From assembly GCA_035250245.1 (NCBI GenBank), contig DATFFH010000057.1, positions 1 through 64,000 on the forward strand: DNA of 64,000 bases. Direction: 5' to 3'. Each line of letters starts with the position of its first letter. Position 1 is the stretch's first letter. Under the pieces are notes generated by a model that saw nothing but the letters and a program-made list of their open reading frames with translations, did no database searches and was not told where the DNA came from. Source of the stretch: Luteimonas_C sp035250245 (lineage in GTDB: Bacteria > Pseudomonadota > Gammaproteobacteria > Xanthomonadales > Xanthomonadaceae). Positions 8,378 to 17,089 of the stretch are shown here, one piece after another. Position numbers and translations under genes: made by a program.

Positions 8378-9352
8378 ATGCGAGCGAAGCGTTCGATCTT
8401 CGTCCTAGTCCTAATCGCAATCGCCGTCCTGGCGATCGCGATCTGGCGCGATCCTTACGCCATCGTGCGCGCCGAATACGCACGCCAGCGCATCGCCGCC
8501 GGGCTGTCGACGCACGAAATCGAAGCCGGCGGCTACCGCTGGCGTTACGTCGAGCGCGATGCGGAAAGCGCCGATGCGCCGACGCTGGTGCTGGTGCACG
8601 GCTATACCGGCAGCAAGGAAAACTGGTATCGCCTGGCCGAAGCGCTGGGGCGGCGCTATCGCCTGGTGATCCCGGATTTGCCGGGCTGGGGCGAAAGCGA
8701 GCGCAAACCCGGTGCCGATTACGGTTACGCCGCGCAGGCGGCCAATCTCGCCGCATTCATCGACAAGATCGAGGACAGGCCGGTGATTTTGGTCGGGCAT
8801 TCGATGGGCGGCGGCGTGGCTGCGGTGACGGCCGCGCGCTATCCCGACGACGTGGCGCGTCTTGGCTTGCTCGACGCTTCCGGCGTGCGCTTCAAGGACA
8901 ATCAATTCGGCATCGATGTGCTGGCCGGCAAGAATCCGTTCGGCGTGACCGACGAGGCCAGTCTGAAGGCTTATCTCGACATCCTGTTCAACGACGATAC
9001 CGGCCGGCCGCGGATTCCGTGGCCGGCGTCGCGGGGCTTGATCGACAAGCGCCGTGCTGACGGCGCGTTCGAGCAATCGGTGCTGGACAAGATCGGCCGC
9101 GGCGATGAACGCTTCCTGCCCTACGATCTGGCCGCCGACATCCATCAGCCGACCCTGCTGCTATGGTGCCGGCAGGACCGGGTGATCGATGCGAGCGCGC
9201 TCGAAATCTACGCCGAGCGTATCCCGCAAGCGAAGAAAGCGCTGCTGGACGGATGCGGGCACATGTCGCTGATGCAGCAGCCCGGATCGGTGGCGGGCGC
9301 CATCGATTGGCTGGTGGGAAATCCGTCCGTCGCGAAAGGACCGTCTCCATGA
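8378..9352 (+). CDS. Membrane-anchored alpha/beta hydrolase
   Basis: Alpha/beta-fold hydrolase of 324 residues with an N-terminal membrane anchor (SIFVLVLIAIAVLAIAIW), so the catalytic part probably faces the periplasm. The triad is visible: S142 in GHSMGG, D267 in WCRQDRVID and H295 in GCGHMSLM; the oxyanion region is LVHGYTG. The GGAAGG ribosome site supports the ATG at 8378. The stop overlaps the next gene as ATGA, implying coupled expression with that lipoprotein. Substrate is unknown; lipases and esterases are the nearest group. Confidence 0.88.
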   Translation: MRAKRSIFVLVLIAIAVLAIAIWRDPYAIVRAEYARQRIAAGLSTHEIEAGGYRWRYVERDAESADAPTLVLVHGYTGSKENWYRLAEALGRRYRLVIPDLPGWGESERKPGADYGYAAQAANLAAFIDKIEDRPVILVGHSMGGGVAAVTAARYPDDVARLGLLDASGVRFKDNQFGIDVLAGKNPFGVTDEASLKAYLDILFNDDTGRPRIPWPASRGLIDKRRADGAFEQSVLDKIGRGDERFLPYDLAADIHQPTLLLWCRQDRVIDASALEIYAERIPQAKKALLDGCGHMSLMQQPGSVAGAIDWLVGNPSVAKGPSP

Positions 9353-10062
9353 ACAAGTACGCATTGTTGATCGCTGCGAGCCTGCTGGGCGCGTGCAAGG
9401 GCGAGGATCCGCAAGCCGCGGCGGCCGCGCAGGCCGCCGCCAAGGAACAAGCGGCCGCGCCGGTGCTGCAGCAGTACGAGAGCGCGGTGGCGGCGCAGAA
9501 CTGGGAACTGGCCAAGGCGCAGGCCGACTTGCTGCAGTGGCAGCACAAGGGCACGCAGGCCGCGGCTAAAGTCGAAGAAAACTACGCCGAGATCAAAGCC
9601 AAGGCCGATGCGATCAAGGAAGACCGGCGCCTGGTCGGGTTGTGGAGTTACGACAATGTCGCGGTCGGCAAGAAAGGCACGCAGAAGACCGCGTCGATCT
9701 ATTCGAAGGAACGCGTCGACGTGGACGGCAGCGGCGCCAAGCCGGTGCGCTTGATCTTCCGCGACCATCCGGAATGGGGAAAGAGCGCGTATCTGGTGCT
9801 GCAGGCCGGCGATTTCCGTTGCCCGGGCGGATGCAAGGTGCAGGTGAAGGCCGACGAGGCGGCGGCCAAGGCGATGGCGGCCACGCGGCCGGATACCGAC
9901 GAAGCGATCGCGATGTTCATCGAAGACGAACGCGCGTTGTGGCGCATCGCGCGCAAGGCGAAGTCGGTTTCGATCGAATTCCCGGTGAAGGCCGGCGGTA
10001 CGCGCACGGCATTGTTCGAAACCGGCGGATTGGACGGCGCGCGGCTTGCGGGTTGGGATTGA
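9349..10062 (+). CDS. Lipoprotein of unknown function
   Basis: A 237-residue lipoprotein: MNKYALLIAASLLGAC is a type II signal with lipobox LGAC. Next comes an Ala/Gln-rich helical stretch (about residues 20-95, likely coiled coil), then a mixed C-terminal domain with a CPGGC motif. The ATG overlaps the hydrolase stop by four bases. I recognise no named family. Coupling to a membrane-anchored hydrolase suggests joint action in the envelope, but this is inference. Confidence 0.75.
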   Translation: MNKYALLIAASLLGACKGEDPQAAAAAQAAAKEQAAAPVLQQYESAVAAQNWELAKAQADLLQWQHKGTQAAAKVEENYAEIKAKADAIKEDRRLVGLWSYDNVAVGKKGTQKTASIYSKERVDVDGSGAKPVRLIFRDHPEWGKSAYLVLQAGDFRCPGGCKVQVKADEAAAKAMAATRPDTDEAIAMFIEDERALWRIARKAKSVSIEFPVKAGGTRTALFETGGLDGARLAGWD

Positions 10063-10082
10063 GCGCCGGCTGCTTTTTTTTT

Positions 10083-10153
10083 GTGGGAGCGGCTTTAGCC
10101 GCGAGCTTTTCAAGTCGGATCGCCAAAAAGCTCGCGGCTAAAGCCGCTCCCAC
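10083..10153. repeat. Inverted REP pair, GTGGGAGCGGC class
   Basis: Units at 10083-10110 and 10126-10153 share GGAGCGGCTTTAGCCGCGAG in inverted orientation with only 15 bases between. The head is GTGG instead of GTAG. It lies directly behind the lipoprotein gene. The following 160 bases up to the next gene show nothing recognisable. Confidence 0.9.
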
Positions 10154-10314
10154 AGAGCGGGCGCGCGGCCGTATTCACGCAGCTTTGTAGATGCGGGAGT
10201 AAGCTCGTCGCCTGCGATGCGAATCGCATACGGCGACGCGATGCCAGGACGCGCGCGTCACACACCTCTGCGGCGCCGCCGCTTCGGAAGGCCGGCGATG
10301 CCCTGGAGACGACC

Positions 10315-10782
10315 ATGCTCTCCCCCCGCCTGCATCAGTTCCTCGACGAGCGCAACGCGCCTTACGCCACGCTCGCCCACCACCGCACCGTCACTGCGCA
10401 CGACACCGCCACCGCGACGCACGTGAGCGAACAGCAGTTCGCGAAAACGGTGATGCTGAAGATCGAAGGCGCGATGGCCATGCTGGTCATGCCGGCGGCC
10501 TATCGGGTCGATCTCACTCGGCTTTCGCGCGCATTGGGCGGCGCGAGCGTCGAACTTGCCACCGAAGACGAATTCAAGGCCGCGTTCCCCGATTGCGAAG
10601 TCGGCGCGATGCCGCCGTTCGGGCATCTGTACGGTATGCCCGTTCACGTCGATGCGCGTTTGTCCGGGCACAAGGAGATCGTGTTCAACGCCGGCTCCCA
10701 TACCGACGCGGTGCGCATGAGCTACGCCGATTTCGAGCGCCTGGCCGAGCCGCAGACGCTTTGGATGGCGCATGTGATGTAG
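10315..10782 (+). CDS. YbaK/EbsC-domain aminoacyl-tRNA deacylase-like protein
   Basis: A 155-residue free-standing YbaK/ProX-type domain, the editing fold that hydrolyses mischarged aminoacyl-tRNA. Visible features are the lysine in QQFAKTVMLKIEG, where the family keeps its catalytic Lys, the PPFGHLYGMPVHVD stretch and the GSHTDAVRM segment. The ATG at 10315 follows CTGGAGACGACC. Its TAG stop is formed by the GTAG head of the repeat that follows. The amino acid specificity cannot be read from sequence. Confidence 0.85.
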   Translation: MLSPRLHQFLDERNAPYATLAHHRTVTAHDTATATHVSEQQFAKTVMLKIEGAMAMLVMPAAYRVDLTRLSRALGGASVELATEDEFKAAFPDCEVGAMPPFGHLYGMPVHVDARLSGHKEIVFNAGSHTDAVRMSYADFERLAEPQTLWMAHVM

Positions 10783-10896
10783 GGCGGGCCTTGGCCCGCC
10801 ATCGCCATCCATCGGTGCGACGAACAACGGAACGAAGCCGCTCGTCATCCGTTTCGACGACGGCGCATGGCGCCGGTGGGCCAAGGCCCACCTTAC
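10779..10896. repeat. Inverted GTAGGGCGGGCC repeats between convergent genes
   Basis: Left unit GTAGGGCGGGCCTTGGCCCG (from 10779) and right unit GGTGGGCCAAGGCCCACC followed by TTAC (10875-10896). The core differs between arms (GGCGGGCC against GGTGGGCC). The TAG stop of the deacylase and the TAA stop of the opposing lipoprotein gene both fall inside the outer ends of the pair. Confidence 0.9.
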
Positions 10897-11240
10897 GGTT
10901 TGGGCAGGATGTCGATCGGTTCGGCGCGGCTGGGTACGCTCAGCTGAAGCTTCAGCAGCCGCCATTCTCCTTCGTGCTTGCTGCCTTCGATGTATAGGGT
11001 GCCCCGGGCGCGCGGACCGGAAACCGCGATCGAGCTTTTGATGTCCCGGTCGGTGACCACGCCGTCGCTGGCGAAGGCGATCTTGATCGGCTCGCCCAAC
11101 GCAGCGCGCGCCTGCGGATCTTTCTTGAGCAAGGCGTACGCCGTGCGCGTGGGTTCGCCGCGGAAATAGGCGGTGGAGAAGTCGGGTTCGCAAGCGGCCA
11201 GAAACAGGGCCGCGCCCGCGATGCACGCAAGACGCGGCAT
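10893..11240 (-). CDS. Coa1-like small lipoprotein
   Basis: A 115-residue lipoprotein from MPRLACIAGAALFLAAC (lipobox LAAC). The mature part (AYALLKKDPQARAALGEPIK, then GPRARGTLYIEGSKHEGEWR) resembles the Coa1/Tim21-type fold found in cytochrome oxidase assembly factor 1 proteins, which have a helix, an LG-P turn and a GxG-L-hydrophobic-W strand pattern. The resemblance is by eye. An alternative ATG 19 codons upstream (11297) is possible but spoils the signal peptide. The gene follows the PfkB kinase on the same strand. Confidence 0.65.
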   Translation of the reverse strand: MPRLACIAGAALFLAACEPDFSTAYFRGEPTRTAYALLKKDPQARAALGEPIKIAFASDGVVTDRDIKSSIAVSGPRARGTLYIEGSKHEGEWRLLKLQLSVPSRAEPIDILPKP

Positions 11241-11302
11241 CCGGTAGCCGCTGTTCGCCGTATGGACGCCGATGCCGCTTGCGCCGACGTCCGACATGCG
11301 AT

Positions 11303-12235
11303 TTACAACGCGTAGCTGAACTGCTGCCGGAACTGCTCGGCGAATTCTTCGTAATCGAAGCGCTGGTTCTGCGTGCCGGGGTGCTCCACCTTCAGCGCGC
11401 CCATCAGATTGCCGATGCGGCCGATGGTCATCCAGTCGTAGCCTTTCTCGATGCCGAAGATCAGCCCGGCGCGGAACGCGTCGCCGCAGCCGGTCGGGTC
11501 GGTGATGCGGCGCTCGTGCGCCGGCGGGATGCGGTGCGACTTGCCGCCGGCATGGATGTCGCAGCCTTGCGGGCCGCGGGTGACGATGTAGGCCTTCACC
11601 TTTCCGGCGATGTCCTTCTCGCTCCAACCGGTGCGTTCCTGCAGCAGGTTGGATTCGTAGTCGTTGACGGTGACGTAATCGGCCTGGTCGATGAACTCGC
11701 GCAGTTCCTGGCCGTTGAACAGCGGCATCGCCTGACCCGGATCGAAGATGAAGGGAATGCCGGCTTCGGCGAATTCCTTAGCGTTCTGCAGCATGCCTTC
11801 GCGCCCGTCGGGACTCACGATGCCGAAGGTGACGCCGGCGACGTCCTTCACGTGGTTTTCGTACGACCGCATCATCGCGCCGGGGTGGAAGGCGGTGATC
11901 TGGTTGTTGTCGTGGTCGGTGGTGATGAAGGCCTGCGGGGTGAACAGTTCGTCGATCACCTTCACCTGGTCCAGGCGGATGCCCAGCTCGTCGAACCAGT
12001 CGCGGTACGGGCCGAAATCCTGGCCGACCGTGGCCATAGGCACCGGCTCGCCGCCGAGCAGCTTGAGGTTGTAGGCGATGTTGCCGGCGCAGCCGCCGAA
12101 CTCGCGGCGCATCCGCGGGACCAGGAAGGACACGTTCAAGATGTGCACCTTGTCCGGCAGGATGTGGTTCTTGAACTGGTCGGGGAACACCATGATGGTG
12201 TCGTAGGCCAGGGAACCGCAGATCAACGCAGACAT
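11303..12235 (-). CDS. PfkB-family sugar/nucleoside kinase
   Basis: A 310-residue cytoplasmic kinase of the ribokinase/PfkB family. It shows signature 1 around GGCAGNIAYNL (47-57) and signature 2 DPTGCGDAFRAG with the catalytic base D252. The N-terminus MSALICGSLAYDTIMVF and overall length fit the adenosine-kinase-like carbohydrate kinases common in xanthomonads, but the substrate cannot be fixed from sequence. It is divergent from mreB; the 228-base gap between them must hold both promoters, though I could not place -35/-10 boxes with confidence. Confidence 0.9.
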   Translation of the reverse strand: MSALICGSLAYDTIMVFPDQFKNHILPDKVHILNVSFLVPRMRREFGGCAGNIAYNLKLLGGEPVPMATVGQDFGPYRDWFDELGIRLDQVKVIDELFTPQAFITTDHDNNQITAFHPGAMMRSYENHVKDVAGVTFGIVSPDGREGMLQNAKEFAEAGIPFIFDPGQAMPLFNGQELREFIDQADYVTVNDYESNLLQERTGWSEKDIAGKVKAYIVTRGPQGCDIHAGGKSHRIPPAHERRITDPTGCGDAFRAGLIFGIEKGYDWMTIGRIGNLMGALKVEHPGTQNQRFDYEEFAEQFRQQFSYAL

Positions 12236-12463
12236 CGGCAAGACTCGGCAGGACGAAGGGCGGCTAGGGTAGCGGCATGGGGCGGGGGAGGCCAGCCGCC
12301 GCGCATTTTTCCCTGGTCTTGGCCTGGTTGGGCGACCCCGGCGAAGCTTGGAGCGGGCCTGTCGGGGGCGGCCGCCGAAGGGTTGCGGCGGTCCGACAAG
12401 CGGCATGCGTTTTTGCTAGGCTACACGGCCTCTTTCGCGCGCCCAGACGGACTTTTTCCCCCG

Positions 12464-13510
12464 ATGTTCAAGATGTTCCGCGGCTTGTTCTCCAACGACC
12501 TGTCCATCGACCTGGGCACGGCCAATACCCTCATTTTCGTCCGCGGCCAGGGCATCGTCTTGAACGAACCGTCCGTGGTCGCGGTGCGCCAGGACCGCAT
12601 GTCCGGCGGCACCCGTTCGGTCGCCGCGGTGGGCGCCGAGGCCAAGCAGATGCTCGGCCGCACCCCCGGCCACATCACCACGATCCGGCCGATGAAGGAC
12701 GGCGTCATCGCCGACTTCACCTACACCGAGGAGATGCTCAAGCACTTCATCCGCAAGGTGCACAAGTCGCGCTTCCTGCGGCCCAGCCCGCGGGTGCTGA
12801 TCTGCGTGCCCTGCGGTTCGACCCAGGTGGAGCAGCGTGCGATCAAGGAATCGGCGCTGGAAGCCGGCGCCCGCGACGTGTCGCTGATCGAAGAGCCCAT
12901 GGCCGCGGCGATCGGCGCCGGCATGCCGGTGACCGAGGCTCGCGGCTCGATGGTGGTGGACATCGGCGGCGGCACCTCGGAAGTGGCGGTGATCGCGCTG
13001 AACGGCATCGTCTACTCGCAGTCGGTGCGCATCGGCGGCGACCGCTTCGACGAGGCCATCATCAATTACGTGCGCCGCAACCACGGCACCCTGATCGGCG
13101 AAACCACGGCCGAGAAGATCAAGCTGGAAATCGGCTGCGCCTATCCGCAGGCGGAAGTCCGCGATATGGAAGTCTCCGGCCGCAACCTGGCCGAAGGCGT
13201 GCCGCGCATGATCGTGATCAACTCCAACGAAGTGCTGGAAGCGCTGCGCGAGCCGTTGGCCGGCATCGTGATGGCGATCAAGCAGGCGCTGGAGCAGACC
13301 CCGCCGGAGCTGTGCGCCGACGTGGCCGAGCGCGGCATCGTCCTGACCGGCGGCGGCGCGCTGCTGCGCGACCTGGACCGTCTGATCAGCGAGGAAACCG
13401 GCCTGCACGTGCAGGTGGCCGATGATCCGCTGACCTGCGTGGCCCGCGGTGGCGGCCGCGCGCTGGAACTGCTGGACATGCACGGCAACGAGTTCTTCGC
13501 CGGGGAATGA
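12464..13510 (+). CDS. mreB: Rod-shape determining actin MreB
   Basis: Bacterial actin that forms membrane-bound filaments and guides lateral wall synthesis. The 348 residues begin with MFKMFRGLFSNDLSIDLGTAN, where the short amphipathic N-terminus is the membrane-binding part. Phosphate loop 1 is DLGTANT, phosphate loop 2 DIGGGTSEVAVI, and the adenosine motif TGGGALLRDLD. The ATG at 12464 gives the standard length. It heads the mreBCD-mrdA-rodA order, but a repeat pair and about 190 bases separate it from mreC. Confidence 0.98.
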   Translation: MFKMFRGLFSNDLSIDLGTANTLIFVRGQGIVLNEPSVVAVRQDRMSGGTRSVAAVGAEAKQMLGRTPGHITTIRPMKDGVIADFTYTEEMLKHFIRKVHKSRFLRPSPRVLICVPCGSTQVEQRAIKESALEAGARDVSLIEEPMAAAIGAGMPVTEARGSMVVDIGGGTSEVAVIALNGIVYSQSVRIGGDRFDEAIINYVRRNHGTLIGETTAEKIKLEIGCAYPQAEVRDMEVSGRNLAEGVPRMIVINSNEVLEALREPLAGIVMAIKQALEQTPPELCADVAERGIVLTGGGALLRDLDRLISEETGLHVQVADDPLTCVARGGGRALELLDMHGNEFFAGE

Positions 13511-13514
13511 ATTC

Positions 13515-13607
13515 GTAGGGTGGGCCTTGGCCCACCAGCGCCATCGTTTCGCCGCGGCGTTCGCGCGAAAATCGAAAATGGCATCGGTGGGCCAAGGCCC
13601 ACCCTAC
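13515..13607. repeat. Inverted GTAGGGTGGGCC pair between mreB and mreC
   Basis: GTAGGGTGGGCCTTGGCCCA (13515-13536 with CC) and its exact inverse (13586-13607). Both arms carry GGTGGGCC, unlike the pair at 10779-10896 whose arms differ. A hairpin here could set the ratio of MreB to the downstream membrane proteins. Confidence 0.9.
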
Positions 13608-13703
13608 GCGATGTGATTTTTTGCTCTTTTTCGCCGCTCCGATGAGCGGTTTTTCGCCGTCGACGGCATACTCTTTCGATTCTTCGCGACATCGACCCGA
13701 CAC

Positions 13704-14639
13704 GTGCCTTCCTACGCCGGCCCCGCTCCCGCCCGTCCTGCCGACATTGCCGGCACGCTGCGGTTGCTGGGTTATCTGGCCCTCGGCGTGGCCTTGATCG
13801 TGCTGGACCACCGCGGCGGCTGGCTGAAGCAGATCCGCGGCCAGGCCGAACTGATCACGCAGCCGCTGTGGTGGATCGCGGGGCTGCCGGGACGGATCGG
13901 CAACAGCGTCCACGACGATGCGGCCACCCGCACCCGCCTATCCGACGACAACCGCCTGTTGCGCAACGCGCTGCTGATCAGCGGCGCGCGGCTGGCGCGG
14001 CTGCAGTCGGCCGCGGACGAGAACGCGCGCCTGCGCGGCCTGCTCGGCGCGGTCGAGCGCGGCCAGCTGGACGTGCAGCTGGCGCCGATCCTCAACATCG
14101 ACCTCGATCCGACCCGGCAGCGCTTGGTGCTCGGCGCCGGCAGCTCGGCCGGGGTGCGGATGGGGCAGGTGGTGATCGACGCCGGCGGCGTGCTGGGCCA
14201 GATCATCGACGTCAAACCGTTCAACTCGACCGTGCTGCTGCTCACCGACCCCGATCACGCGATCCCCGCTTCGGTGGCGCGCAACGGCGTGCGCCTGGTG
14301 GTCTACGGCCGCGGCGGCCGTTTGGAATTGGCGAACATTCCGCTGTCCAGCGACGTGAAAGTCGGCGACAGCGTGGTCACTTCGGGCTTGGGCGGACGTT
14401 TCCCGGCCGGTTTTCCGATCGGCTCGATCACCGCGCTGCGGCCGGACGATAGCCGTGCCTTTCTGATCGGCGAATTGACGCCTGCGGCGCAACTCGATCG
14501 GGGACGCGAGGTGCTGTTGCTGCGGGTGGAAGGCGCTGCTAAGCCGGCAACGAACATCGCGCCTGCGGGCGTGGAGTCGGGACCGAAGCCCCTCCCGCAA
14601 GCGCCGGCCGCGCAGACGCCGGGCGGGGCGCCGCGATGA
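13704..14639 (+). CDS. mreC: Rod-shape determining protein MreC
   Basis: Bitopic inner-membrane protein of the elongasome that links MreB to PBP2/RodA. The 311 residues have one membrane segment near the N-terminus (LLGYLALGVALIVLD), a periplasmic helical stretch with RLSDDNRLLRNALL and ENARLRGLLGA (about 80-120), then the beta-rich MreC core with GSSAGVRMGQVVIDAGGVLG and GDSVVTSGLGGRFPAG. The C-terminus is Pro/Ala-rich. The start is a GTG at 13704; no ATG in a suitable place fits. The stop overlaps mreD as ATGA. Confidence 0.95.
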   Translation: MPSYAGPAPARPADIAGTLRLLGYLALGVALIVLDHRGGWLKQIRGQAELITQPLWWIAGLPGRIGNSVHDDAATRTRLSDDNRLLRNALLISGARLARLQSAADENARLRGLLGAVERGQLDVQLAPILNIDLDPTRQRLVLGAGSSAGVRMGQVVIDAGGVLGQIIDVKPFNSTVLLLTDPDHAIPASVARNGVRLVVYGRGGRLELANIPLSSDVKVGDSVVTSGLGGRFPAGFPIGSITALRPDDSRAFLIGELTPAAQLDRGREVLLLRVEGAAKPATNIAPAGVESGPKPLPQAPAAQTPGGAPR

Positions 14640-15118
14640 GCCGCTGGCGCCAGGGCTGGATCATGCCGCTGAGCGTGTTCATCGCGCTGCTGCTGGGTCT
14701 GCTGCCGCTGCCGGATGCGCTGGCGCCGTTCCGGCCCTACTGGCTGGCCCTGGTGGTCGCTTATTGGGTGATCGAAAAGCCCGACAGCGCCGGGCTGGGC
14801 TTCGCCTTCGTCTGCGGCCTGCTGGCGGACCTGTCGATCGGCGGCGTGCTCGGCGAACAGGCGCTGCGGCTGACGGTGATGGCCTTCATCCTGGATCGTT
14901 TCCGCGCGCGCTTGCGCTTCTTCCCGTTGTCGCAGCAATCGCTGGCGATCGGCGTATTGTTGTTCAACGACCGCATCGTCAGCGCCGCGATCCATCTGGC
15001 GCTGGGCGAACCGCAGTTGCCGGCGGCGTTCTGGTGGGCGCCCTTGCTCAGCGCGCTGTTGTGGGCGCCGCTGTATCTGTTGTTCGACGCCATCCGGCTG
15101 GGGAGGAGAACGCGCTGA
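14636..15118 (+). CDS. mreD: Rod-shape determining protein MreD
   Basis: A 160-residue integral membrane protein of the elongation complex, with about five hydrophobic segments (for example IMPLSVFIALLLGLLPLPDA, FAFVCGLLADLSIGGVLGEQ) and the family's short loops. Identification rests on position between mreC and mrdA and on hydrophobicity; sequence conservation in this family is weak. It overlaps mreC by four bases and shares one base with the mrdA start (TGATG). Confidence 0.92.
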   Translation: MSRWRQGWIMPLSVFIALLLGLLPLPDALAPFRPYWLALVVAYWVIEKPDSAGLGFAFVCGLLADLSIGGVLGEQALRLTVMAFILDRFRARLRFFPLSQQSLAIGVLLFNDRIVSAAIHLALGEPQLPAAFWWAPLLSALLWAPLYLLFDAIRLGRRTR

Positions 15119-17079
15119 TGGGCCGCCGTCCGCACCGCCGGCAGATGAAGAACCTGGTCGCCGAAGCCGACCAGTTCCGCCGGCGCGCGCTGCTGGGTTT
15201 CGCCGGCGTGGTGGTGGCCTTGGGCGGTCTGGCCGCGTGGTACTTCAAATTGCAGGTGATCGAGCACGCCGACTACGCCGCGCGGGCCGAGGCCAACCGG
15301 ATCAAACCGCTGCCGATCGTGCCCGGGCGCGGCCTGATCTACGACCGCAAGGGCCGGATCCTGGCCGACAACATCCCCGCTTTCCGCCTGGACGTGGTGC
15401 CGGACAAGGCCAAGGACACCAAGCGGCTGATCGCCGAGCTCGGCAAGATCGTCGCGCTCACGCCCGAAGACATCGCCGCGTTCGAAAGCGCGCGCAAGGC
15501 CAGCCGAAGTTTCCGGCCGATCACGCTGAAGTTGCGGATCAGCGACGAGGAGGCCGCGCGTTTCGCGGTCGACCGCTGGCGTTTCCCCGGTGTCGAACTG
15601 GTGCCGTATCTCAACCGGCGCTATCCGTACGGCGATCTGTTCTCGCAGATCATCGGCTACGTCGGCCGGATCGACGAAAAAGATCTGGAAACGATGGGCG
15701 AGACCAACGCCGCCTACACTCACATCGGCAAGACCGGCATCGAGCGTTATTACGAAGAAGCCTTGCGCGGCAAGATCGGCTTCGAACGCGTGGAAACCAA
15801 TGTCGAAGGCCGGGCGATGCGCCAGTTGGGCGTGCAGCCGGCCACTCCCGGCGCCGACCTGCGCCTGAGCGTGGACCTGGATCTGCAGAAGGCGATGGTC
15901 GCCGCGTTCGGCGAGCTGGACGGTTCGGCGGTGGCGATGGATCCGCGCACCGGCGAAATATTGGCCATGGTCAGCCTGCCGGGATACGACCCGAACCTGT
16001 TCGTCAACGGCATCTCGCATGCCGATTACAAAGCGTTGATCGAAAACCCGTCGCGGCCGCTGTTCAACCGCAACGTGCTCGGCGGCGGCCCGCCGGGTTC
16101 GACGGTGAAGCCGCTGATCGGCCTGGCCGGGCTGGAAAGCGGCTTGCGCAGGCCGGAAGACACGGTGTACTCGACCGGCGAATTCCACATTCCCGGCCAG
16201 CGCGGCCGCGGCTGGCGCGACGCGCACGGCGGCGCCGGCCTGACCGACCTGCGCAAGTCGATCGCCGCCTCGGTGAACTACTACTACTACAAGCTCGCCT
16301 ACGAGATGGGCATCGAGCGCTTCGACCAGTACATGCGCAAGTACGGTTTCGGCGCGCCGACCGGCATCGACCTGGCCGGCGAGCGCGCCGGCGCGGTGCC
16401 TTCGCCGGAAGAGAAGGCCAAGCGCAGCAAGGAGCCGTGGTATCCGGGCGAGACGGTCAACGCGGGCATCGGCCAGGGTTCGTGGATCGCGACCACGCTG
16501 CAACTGGTGCGCGGTACCGCCGCCATCGCCAACGGCGGCGAACTGGTGCGTCCGCATCTGGTCGCCGCGCGCCGCGACGGGTATCAATCGCCGTGGGCGC
16601 CGTTGCCGCAGCCGCAGCCCACGCGCATCACCGACAACGCGAACAATCTGCGCGCCGTGCAGGAAGGCATGGCCGGCACGATGCGGCCCGGCGGCACCGG
16701 TTTCAGCCTGACCCGCGGCCTGACTTACCCGGTCGCGGGCAAGACCGGCACCGCGCAGAAGATCAGCCGCAAGGGCGGGGCGAGTTTCAACCCGCATCTG
16801 CTGCCGTACCACTTGCGCCACCAGGCCTTGTTCGTCGGCTATGCGCCGGCGGACAACCCGACCATCGCGATCGCGGTATCGGTGGAGCACGGCGGTTATG
16901 GCGCCAGCACCGCGGGACCGGTGGCGCGCAAGATCCTCGACGCCTGGGTGCTGGGCAAGATGCCCGAACCCGATCCGGATGCGATTCCGATCACGCCGCC
17001 CCAGGCCGAGCCGGAGACCGCGACCGAGCAGGTCGCCGTCGGCACCGCCGCGGTGCCGGCGCTGACCGCTGCGCGATGA
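15118..17079 (+). CDS. mrdA: Penicillin-binding protein 2, elongation transpeptidase
   Basis: Class B PBP that cross-links lateral wall peptidoglycan with RodA. The 653 residues comprise an N-terminal membrane anchor (LLGFAGVVVALGGLAAWYF), the pedestal domain with RPLIYD-like GRGLIYDRKGRILADN, and the transpeptidase domain: S328-T-V-K331 (PPGSTVKPL), S385-V-N387 and K542-T-G. The C-terminal tail after about residue 620 is Pro/Glu-rich. The start shares one base with the mreD stop. rodA follows after 10 bases. Confidence 0.97.
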   Translation: MGRRPHRRQMKNLVAEADQFRRRALLGFAGVVVALGGLAAWYFKLQVIEHADYAARAEANRIKPLPIVPGRGLIYDRKGRILADNIPAFRLDVVPDKAKDTKRLIAELGKIVALTPEDIAAFESARKASRSFRPITLKLRISDEEAARFAVDRWRFPGVELVPYLNRRYPYGDLFSQIIGYVGRIDEKDLETMGETNAAYTHIGKTGIERYYEEALRGKIGFERVETNVEGRAMRQLGVQPATPGADLRLSVDLDLQKAMVAAFGELDGSAVAMDPRTGEILAMVSLPGYDPNLFVNGISHADYKALIENPSRPLFNRNVLGGGPPGSTVKPLIGLAGLESGLRRPEDTVYSTGEFHIPGQRGRGWRDAHGGAGLTDLRKSIAASVNYYYYKLAYEMGIERFDQYMRKYGFGAPTGIDLAGERAGAVPSPEEKAKRSKEPWYPGETVNAGIGQGSWIATTLQLVRGTAAIANGGELVRPHLVAARRDGYQSPWAPLPQPQPTRITDNANNLRAVQEGMAGTMRPGGTGFSLTRGLTYPVAGKTGTAQKISRKGGASFNPHLLPYHLRHQALFVGYAPADNPTIAIAVSVEHGGYGASTAGPVARKILDAWVLGKMPEPDPDAIPITPPQAEPETATEQVAVGTAAVPALTAAR

Positions 17080-17089
17080 CGGCAATCCT

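Noticed and set aside
6162..8756. Minus-strand open frame of 864 codons
   Set aside because: Lies opposite the M1 peptidase and follows its codon periodicity; the product is Arg/His/Gln-rich with no domain, typical of antisense frames in GC-rich DNA.
11279..12463. Long N-terminal extension of the mreB frame
   Set aside because: The open frame runs back through the PfkB kinase in antisense; MreB proteins start at the MFKMFRG sequence and have about 347 residues.
12236..12463. Sigma-70 promoter boxes between the kinase and mreB
   Set aside because: Candidate TTGCGG and TAGGCT words are too far apart for a standard promoter, so none was annotated.
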